This document shows, piece by piece, positions 56,666 through 64,000 of a DNA stretch of 64,000 bases (position 1 is its first letter; every line of letters begins with the position of its first letter). Source of the DNA: Pseudozyma flocculosa PF-1 (taxonomy: Eukaryota; Basidiomycota; Ustilaginomycetes; Ustilaginales; Ustilaginaceae); assembly GCF_000417875.1 (NCBI RefSeq), contig NW_006920869.1, forward strand, positions 1,667,759 to 1,731,758, read 5' to 3'. Position numbers and translations under genes: made by a program. Under the pieces are notes generated by a model. The model saw nothing but the letters and a program-made list of their open reading frames with translations, was not told the origin of the DNA and did not search any database.

Positions 56666-57771
56666 GCGCTCCCACGCCCCCCCAAGTGCTTTGCGGCCCT
56701 TGTCCAGCCATCCACGATCATGATGCGACGACAAGCTCACGACGACGAACACGAGGGAAAATCTCACTTCACGCTCGCCGGGAGGAGCGGGAGAAGGTCG
56801 AGGCGAAACGGGTCAGGAGACGACGCCGGGCCCCCGGATACACCTTCCAGGTCGGGCCCGGACCGAGCGTCTCCCCTTTTCGCCCCCTCGCTTGCTTTCC
56901 CTCTCACCGGCGATACCTGATTGATTGCTAGATATCGACGAAGTCCCTTGGCCAAGTAACGGATGAAACGAATGAATCGAGATGTTTTCTGATCTGAGAT
57001 GAGCGTGATGCAGAGCGGTCGAGGGGATGGGGGGTTGAGGATGGAGGCGGGGAAGGGCAGAGAAAAGTGCGGAGCCGGATGCGAAGATGAAGCCGGCGCC
57101 CGGCTCTGTGGAGGATGGAGCGGCCGATCGGTGGGGATTCTGGCACTGGACAGCCCGATGGCGGTACTCCTGTCCCGATTTCGGATCATCGGGTCCCCAT
57201 CGATTCGGTATGATGCTGTGAGCTTATAGCGACGAGGCGGAGCCCTGCAATGGAAGGACAGGTACTTCCAGCGTACTGCTGACCAGCTCAGCGTACCAAC
57301 GCCCTCAGATGTCCCCAAAGCGGGGTTACCTGAGCGTCAATCGCGCAGCAAGATCGTTTTCGTCGTCATTATTGCTGGAATAAACGCCAGCTTAGCCCTA
57401 GTGCTGCTTCTATCGCAGACGGAGCGTGACGGCGAGATGGCATTCGGCAGCAGCACGATCGCACAGGACGGACAAGCAGGTCATCTGCGGCAAATGAAGA
57501 GATCTTCTCGTGCTGCTGGGTCGAACGATGGGATATACAAAATACAAGAAGATCCGGGAGCGGCTGAAGGAGTGTGATTGAGAGCTGGTATGATGAGCTC
57601 GGTGGGTTGCGAGGGGGACACATCTATGAGACGGGTGTGATGGCACTACCGAATGGCGGCAGGAGCGCAGAGACGGCACGACGACGGTGTTGCCATATGC
57701 GGGGAGAGGCTGTCAAAAGACCCTGGGCTGAACTGGAACGGCTTGGTCGCCCGACGGCACGGTCCCTCCGC
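56666..57771. other. Intergenic between convergent protease and GH16 genes
   Basis: 1.1 kb, no gene supported. Slightly lower GC than average; an AATAAA lies at 57378-57383. Confidence 0.5.
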
Positions 57772-59490
57772 TCAGCACTTCTGCCACATCTTGACGCTGT
57801 CGACGACCATGGCCCTCTTCTCCTTTTCCTGGGGCCACGAGGGGAGCCACTTGTCCCTGGCGTTCCAGAAGTCGGAGCGCGCATTCTCGGCCTGGTTGCT
57901 CCACGGCTTGTTGGGGAAGCGGTCGTCCTCAAAGTAGCCGTTTGTTCCGCCGACGGCGACGTTGAGGATGAGGTAGAAGTCCTGGTCGAACGGCGCGATC
58001 TTGGGGTTGGCGGCGCGAGACCACGGGTTCTGCAGCAGCGTGCCGTTGCCCATCATGGGCGGGAACTCGCCCAGCTTCCAAAAGTCCTCGTCGAACTTGT
58101 GCACCAGCACCTTGTACACGGGCGAGCGCTCCCACGTGTAGATGCCCTCTTCGGTCCATTCCAGCCCGAAGGTGTGGAAGCCCTCGTTGAAGTACGTTCG
58201 CCACAGCTTGCGCACGTCGGTCGCCTTGGAGTAGCCGTCGAACATCCAGTTGGGGCCTGAAGGATTGGGCGAGCGAGGATCAGGGCGCAGCATCATGGTC
58301 AGTATTTGTGCCTCGCTTCCTTCGCTCGTCGGCGGCAGGATGCCATGATCGGGGGCACACTCACCAAAGTGCAGCGAGCTCTTCTGCGCGTTGACCACGG
58401 CATCGCCCCTCGTGGTGGGGAGGTTGCCCTTGCTCTCCATGATGTCGATCTCGCCGGAGCGCGGCCAGGCACCGTAGACGCTGTCCTTGGGCATCATCCA
58501 GATGGCGGGCCAGAGCCAGTCGCCCGTGGGCAGCTTGGCGCGCACCTCGACGCGGCCGTAGCGGATGGTGCGCGAGAAGTTGGTGATGAGCCTGGCGCTC
58601 TGGATGGGCGGGAGCACGACGCCCGTGGTGGCGTTGCTGGCCACTGCGCAGTTGTCGTCCGACTTGTTGCTGGCGGTGCACCTGCCGTCAGCGGTGAGGT
58701 TGAGCGTGTAGCCGTCGACGATGGCGCCCTCGCCGAGCGAGTCCGAGGTGAGGGTGGGCACGATGTAGAGCTTGCCGTCCTGGACGTAGCTGTTGTTGGT
58801 GCTGTCCGTCGTCCAGTCGAATTGGCCGTTGCCGAACCCGCTCGTCTCGACCTCGCGCAGCCAGATGTCGGTGTTGAGCGTGTCGCCCTCGAAGTCATCC
58901 TGGAGCACAAGGCAATACTTGTTGCGTGGGACGCTGGCGTAGGCCGTGTACATCATGACGGCCGCAGCCGCGATGCCGGCCGCGACGGCGGCCACAAAGA
59001 TCCAGTAAGCCTTGCGGTCCGACTTGCGGCGCTGCGTCGACTCTAGCCACGGCTTGTCGACCGGCTCGTCGGTCCGCAGCGTGCTGCGTACGATCGGCCG
59101 GCGGTGCTGCAGCGCCGCGAGCGAGTTGGGATGCGAGACGGCAGATGCTTGGTAGAAGCCCACGCTGGGCGTGTTTGTGCCGGACGAGGCGGTCGAGTTG
59201 TACGAGAGGTGGCGAGCGCCCGCGAAACCAAACGAATTGGACGAGTTGCTGTTCGGCATCGAGCTGGACCCTGGCCGACCGTACGACGAGGGCGAGAGCG
59301 ACGCAGAGTGCGAGAGCGACCCCGACTGCGAGTGCGATGACGCCGAGGCTGCTGGGCTGCGATCCGCAAACGGTCCGGCCAGGCTCTCGCTGTCCGTGTG
59401 GCTGGCGTGGCCTGCATCCACGTCGTCCCGCAGCTGCTCGATGGCATTGCTGTCGACCTGTGCGATCTCCTGAGTCCTTGTCGCCGACAT
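57772..59490 (-). CDS. Type II membrane GH16 glucan hydrolase/transglycosylase
   Basis: Two exons on the minus strand (59490-58365, 58256-57772) give 536 aa. The 108-nt intron has GTGAGT and TTCAG borders but also contains no stop in frame, so an unspliced reading would add 36 residues. A Ser-rich cytoplasmic N-terminus (1-160) is followed by one transmembrane segment (about 161-186) and an extracellular GH16 domain. The catalytic motif is GEIDIME (Glu347, Asp349, Glu352). SLHF before the intron and GPNWMFDGYS after it restore the family's continuity. Several N-glycosylation sites are visible (NNS, NLT, NAT, NFS). The layout resembles fungal Kre6/Skn1-type and related GH16 proteins acting on beta-glucan in the wall; exact activity is not decided by sequence. 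Confidence 0.86.
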   Translation of the reverse strand: MSATRTQEIAQVDSNAIEQLRDDVDAGHASHTDSESLAGPFADRSPAASASSHSQSGSLSHSASLSPSSYGRPGSSSMPNSNSSNSFGFAGARHLSYNSTASSGTNTPSVGFYQASAVSHPNSLAALQHRRPIVRSTLRTDEPVDKPWLESTQRRKSDRKAYWIFVAAVAAGIAAAAVMMYTAYASVPRNKYCLVLQDDFEGDTLNTDIWLREVETSGFGNGQFDWTTDSTNNSYVQDGKLYIVPTLTSDSLGEGAIVDGYTLNLTADGRCTASNKSDDNCAVASNATTGVVLPPIQSARLITNFSRTIRYGRVEVRAKLPTGDWLWPAIWMMPKDSVYGAWPRSGEIDIMESKGNLPTTRGDAVVNAQKSSLHFGECAPDHGILPPTSEGSEAQILTMMLRPDPRSPNPSGPNWMFDGYSKATDVRKLWRTYFNEGFHTFGLEWTEEGIYTWERSPVYKVLVHKFDEDFWKLGEFPPMMGNGTLLQNPWSRAANPKIAPFDQDFYLILNVAVGGTNGYFEDDRFPNKPWSNQAENARSDFWNARDKWLPSWPQEKEKRAMVVDSVKMWQKC

Positions 59491-62298
59491 GCTGACCGCG
59501 TCGCCGCTCGTGGGTGAAATATGTGTCGAGGCCTGGCGTGAAGCTTTCCGTTAGGTCGAGAGAAGAGTGCAGAGGGTGCTGTTGGTAGGAGTCTGGGCAA
59601 GAGGCGATGTTGTAGAAGGAACGGACGAAGTGGAAGGAGTGGTAGAGGGGTAAATAGGATCGTCGAAGGACACCGACCACGGAAGCGAAAGGGGATGGGC
59701 AGACGGAAGAAGCAGTCGACGAATCTGAACTTCACACAAACGTTGCCGAGAGGCATGCTCACGCCTACACCTGACTGACGGTGTCCGGTGTTGCAGGTAT
59801 GTACCTAGCGTGGCAAACGGCTCGAGTCTGCAAGGACGAGTGCGGTGCACGGCTCATCCTTGTCCGCCGGACGTGTAGGTGCAGCACTGCAATGACGACC
59901 CTAGCAAGACGCTCTTCCGGGCCAACGTGCCTGGCAAGGTCAGCAGAGGAGCCCTGTCTCGGAGTAATGAGGAGGGGCAGACGCCGAAGCCGATACAGGG
60001 ACACCGGTGCGCGGAGGATGTCATCCGTGCTGGCGCTGCTGCAGCGACAGCCCCGACGAACTGGCCTCGTCGCGGTGCGCGCCAAGCCGAAGGACAGCGG
60101 GTAAGGAGGGCCAGGGCGAGACAGGATGTGTCGGCGACAGGCCAGACCTCCATACAGTACCTCTGTTCCTACATGCGATTCTGCGCAAGAGCCGGGCGAA
60201 TACTGTGTAGAGTGCGTAGGTGCGGGAGCTCCAGCGGCCGTCGCACCTCGGTGCGCTGAAGATGTGGAAGAGGCCGGTGTCGGCATCGGAAGGGCGCTGC
60301 CGAAACACGACTCCTCGGTCGATATCATCGTGTCTCGCAGAGAGGCGGCATAAGGCGACCGCAAAAGAAAGGAAGCAAAACCCGCTCAGATGAACACCTT
60401 TGTCCGCGCCCAGGTGAAACCAAGGAGGGGAGGCGCCCAGGCCCGGACGAGTCGAGCTGGTGTGTCTTTTCCAACCGCGCCTTGCTGGCTTTGACCCTAA
60501 CCTGGGTCGGCAGGATCTGCAAACAGGGTACGGTAGGTACAGCACTTGCGGTCTCCGCACCCAGATGGCGGCATGCTGCCTCACTTCGTTTGCGGGCTCC
60601 GAGTGCGTCGTTCCTGGTCGAGCCCCTGATCTTCACCCTCGCGGGTCCCCGACATGCTGCGGCAGATTACAAATAGGCAATGGGAACCTCGCTTGACCAC
60701 CACCAACGGCTCTGCCAGCCCAGCGGCCTGCCAAGCGCCGTGCGTTCACAGCCATCCGGCACGGGTGACCGCCATGGCGATCAAAGTGCACATCCTCGGG
60801 TCCTGCAGCGCCAGAGTTTCATTGGCGTCAAGAGTCGGCATGCTCCCGGTCCACCGCCGCCCTGACCGTCCAACGGAATGAAATCCCAGGATGTCCTCGA
60901 CCTTCCCATGTCGCTTTTCATTGTCGATCGTTATTGTCCATCTGAGTACATGTACCACACGTGCACCTCGTATCAGCGTTCGACGATGCTCAGCGTGCAC
61001 GGTTCTTTGGCTGCCTCTGCCGCGCTTGCCGGCTTTGCGAAGGGGAACTTTGGTGCCCCGCCGGCTTCCTCGATCGATGATCGCCCACACTGATCGGCTT
61101 CGAGCCATGTTCTTCTGTGCCTGGCGAGCAGCAAGCACGAGCCAGGAAGCGCAACCGTGCGTCGAAGGCCGGGTTGCTACATTTTCCTTAGCATCCTTCT
61201 CGAACAGCGAGAGCCCAGGCAAGGGTAAGCGAGGGTCCGAGGGTTTATCTCTGATTCCTGCCTGACTCCTCGTCCCTCGTCCGAGGCGACAGTGCAAGCA
61301 GGCTTACTCGGTGGCCTTCGCCCCTACCGGCGAGGAGCTTTGTCGAGACGCCGTCAGGATCGTGTCGCAAGGACGTCGGGACGGTGATTTCCGCGCGACC
61401 AAGCAAGGTCGGGGCATGGTGGAGGGCATAGCATCTTAACGAAGAGCGAGGAGCTGTCGGGCTTTGAAGTGTGGATCCGTGGGGGGACGATCGTGCCTCG
61501 TCTGCTTGCTTGCATCTTGCAGTCAAGCGGTCTGCACTCAAGCGGTCGTCGGCTCCCTCGGCCGTCTCTCGGCAGCATGCCAGGGCAGTCAGGGACCCGC
61601 ATGTGGTACCGGACAGGTTTCGGGGACGATGTTGCTTGCGCCATGCTGGTCGTGCTGGGAGCCAGGCCGTGCCAAGCAGGACACGCGGTGCCGGGCTTTC
61701 CCCTCGACCGGAGCCGTCACGGTGCGACACCGTCCGGGTCAAGAGGGGGGCTCAGCGGCCCCGGCACGGACCGTTAGCCACACCGGAGTCGGCTCGTCAT
61801 TACAGTAGTATTATTTTGCCCTCACGCTCCTTTCGGCCTCTGGACCAGCACCGGCGCGGTGGTCGTAGTCGGGAGGTGGTCGCGTCGGGGGAGGGAGGAG
61901 CGCCAAGGACAGGGAAAAGTACCCGGGCGGTTTCGGGAAGATTGCATGTTTGTGTCCAACGAGGCCGGTGCCGAATCAAAGCCCGCGTCCGAAGCCGCCG
62001 CTTGGTTCCAGTATGTAATGTAAGGTTGACGCTGCTGGGCGCTGGCATGTATGAGTACATAGTGAGCGAGATTGCGATCTTGGCTGCGGTGCAGGCAGAT
62101 GCAGACGACGACGACGACGACGAGCAGCTTGCGTCAGAGGTACGCAGGAGTTTGAAATGAGGCCGAACGCCCAGCAGCACGCAGCGGCGTCATGCTGTCT
62201 CGCAGCGCGGCTGAGCGAGGAAAGAGAGGCCCGGAAGCAAGGGCGGCGACAGGCGGACGGGGTCGGTCGGGGGCGGGCGGGCGGGCGGACACGGGCGG

Positions 62299-62428
62299 NN
62301 NNNNNNNNNNNNNNNNNNNNNNNNNNNNNNNNNNNNNNNNNNNNNNNNNNNNNNNNNNNNNNNNNNNNNNNNNNNNNNNNNNNNNNNNNNNNNNNNNNNN
62401 NNNNNNNNNNNNNNNNNNNNNNNNNNNN
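62299..62428. other. Assembly gap (130 N)
   Basis: A run of 130 N flanked on both sides by GGGC/GGCG-rich simple sequence, so the gap probably sits in a GC-rich tandem repeat. Confidence 0.99.
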
Positions 62429-62977
62429 GGGCGGGCGGGCGACGGCGGCGGCGGCGACTTTGGCGCCCAGCAAGCCAAGCCCTGGGGATTTGCCTGTCCA
62501 TTTTTCAAAGGCCACCCAACGCCGAGACAAGAAGGGCCTCTCCCTAGACCCAGAATTTTCCCCACCCACGCCAGCGCCTCTCCTCTCCTCCTCTCCTCTT
62601 CTCCCCTCCCTTCACCCCGTCACCACCACTCAGGCCAGGACTGAGACTGCAACACCACAGTACCCGCCGCCACCCGGAGGCCGGTCTTTGCCACATGCAA
62701 GGCATCCTCGTCCACACCGTACCGCGCTCCGTGTGGGTATGTACCATGTGGGACATCGCACACGCTGCTCCACTCACAGCATCTGTTACCAGGGTGACCG
62801 CTCAGCATCTAGCCACAGTCTCACCTCCGCAAACACACCGTCAAACACCGGCCGCATGGCTCCGTCTTCGTCGCACCGCGACCATACGGCCTCTTGCGGC
62901 CGAATCCATGCTTCTCCTCCTTGCGAAACATCAACATCATCACCATGACGGGCGACGGATGGCAGGCCGGCCTCCAA

Positions 62978-63002
62978 GTCGCGGTCGCGGTCGCGGTCGC
63001 GC
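62978..63002. repeat. (GTCGCG)n hexamer array
   Basis: Four tandem GTCGCG units. Confidence 0.85.
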
Positions 63003-64000
63003 CCAGCTTCCAGCCCGCTGACGAGATGGAAATAGCAGCAGCCTGGCTGAATCACTACTAACACAAGATTAGAGCCGCACTACTTCTTTTTTAGTCCCCC
63101 CAATGATGTCGCGTTTGAATCAAATGGTGAGTGGTCAGCGAGGGCGCGAGCTTTCTCTCGGCCGCAGTCGCGCTCCCAACCACGCTCGCTACCGGTACCC
63201 TGACCCACGGACTCGATCACCCCCCGCCATGTCCTCATTGCCGTCATGAGTGGCTACATGGTTTCACTTCCGGAGTACGGGGTTCTCCGATAGCGCATCG
63301 ATCGGTATTTGGTCGATGTCTGCAGGCACGCAATGACGGCGATGGTACTGTAGGGCAGCTGATTTCAGCTTCACTGATTACTCTCTTGCTACCTACGCAA
63401 ATCCGCTCCCATCGCTCTCGTCACTGCTGCACGATCGCGGTATCCGTGCCGCTGCAGGCCCGTGGCGCCAGTTGGCTGCTGCGCAGGGCAGCACACAGTG
63501 CCTATGCATGTGCAATCGTGGCTCGACGCCGTCTGCCGGGAGAATATCGGACGACGCTCATCACGGCATCCTGCTGGCCGGATCTTCAGAGCCGGTGAAG
63601 TTCGATGGTTGAGGGGGGATATGCCGCCTGCCCAGCTTGTTGGCGGCGCGTTGCGACCCAGAACCCGCTTTCTGGATTTTGCCAGTCCGCCCTCTGCCGT
63701 GCTGCTGGGCGGCGGCACTTGTAGATCTCCGCAGCTCGCCTGTCTTGGAGGGAAGGTGTCGGGGGTCCCCCTGAACAGACGAACCCTAAACGCATGGAAG
63801 AGGTCCTGAGCCGCAGAGGCCTCGTCGACATCCCTTGCTGCTGATTTGACGACCCTCGGGCAGGCGATTCGCCTTGGTGCAGGCTGCTGCCGGGTCTTTT
63901 CCAGCGAATACGCCTACTTTGGCTGGTAGCCCGTCCGCCTTGCCACGCGCCGACGTTCTGCCATGTCTGTCTGCAATCATCGTTCGCACTTCGGCCACTC

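Larger units (their letters stand above)
59491..64000. other. Gene-poor right end, 4.5 kb with an assembly gap
   Basis: The first about 270 bases are the presumed GH16 leader. Beyond that no gene can be supported. A 37-codon frame at 62047-62160 (MYEYIVSEIAILAAV, then an Asp run) reads more protein-like than its surroundings and could be the last exon of something, but no upstream exon was found. The region ends at the window border. Confidence 0.5.

Overview
The window is GC-rich nuclear DNA from a filamentous or yeast-like basidiomycete. A smut-type fungus (Ustilaginomycotina) is the best guess, but this is inference from content and style; no species can be named. The signs are short GT-AG introns (66-143 nt, one of 385 nt) that almost all begin GTGAGT or GTAAG-type, a eukaryotic nuclear gene set (spliceosome, ESCRT, SNAPc, mitochondrial translation), pyrimidine-rich leaders, many triplet microsatellites, and a small cysteine-rich secreted protein. 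There are no phage, plasmid, CRISPR or bacterial operon features. I recognised 18 protein genes. No tRNA or rRNA gene was found by eye.

Layout. 1-4162: long 5' flank. 4163-7051: CBM21 protein phosphatase 1 targeting subunit. 8638-11235: Prp4-type spliceosomal kinase. 11861-14884: PalB/Rim13 calpain. 15179-17894 (-): DHX35-type DEAH helicase. 18283-20368: CHMP7/Chm7. 20819-21401 (-): ribosomal protein eS30. 23014-23591: ribosomal protein eS10. 24615-25205 (-): small predicted mitochondrial protein. 25918-26310: small secreted six-cysteine protein. 26975-30190 (-): SERCA-type Ca2+ ATPase. 31227-31773: mitochondrial ribosomal protein mL60/MRPL31. 32107-35551 (-): RAD54. 36161-38782: SNAPC3/SNAP50-like protein. 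39265-40698 (-): mitochondrial EF-Tu. 41481-44500: SPT5. 44818-46406 (-): secreted bicupin oxalate decarboxylase. 48492-49754 (-): Mae1-like TDT-family transporter. 49755-55486: gene-poor. 55487-56665: secreted aspartic protease. 57772-59490 (-): membrane-anchored GH16 enzyme. 59491-64000: gene-poor, with a 130-base assembly gap.

Most of the left and centre is housekeeping: RNA synthesis and processing (SPT5, SNAPC3, PRP4, DHX35), translation in cytosol and mitochondria (eS10, eS30, mL60, EF-Tu), recombination (RAD54), calcium and glycogen regulation. The right side is more accessory: oxalate breakdown, an organic-acid-type transporter, a secreted protease and a cell-wall glucan enzyme. Many genes are divergent pairs sharing 0.4-1.6 kb intergenic regions. 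These regions repeatedly carry GGCT/CCAG arrays and an AT-rich motif around GAAAATTGC. I did not find a clear new multi-gene system. The best leads are the shared promoter motifs, a low-GC island with strong inverted repeats at 51.06-51.42 kb, a long charged helix on CHMP7, the SNAPC3 homologue with low-complexity expansions, and an in-frame intron in the GH16 gene.
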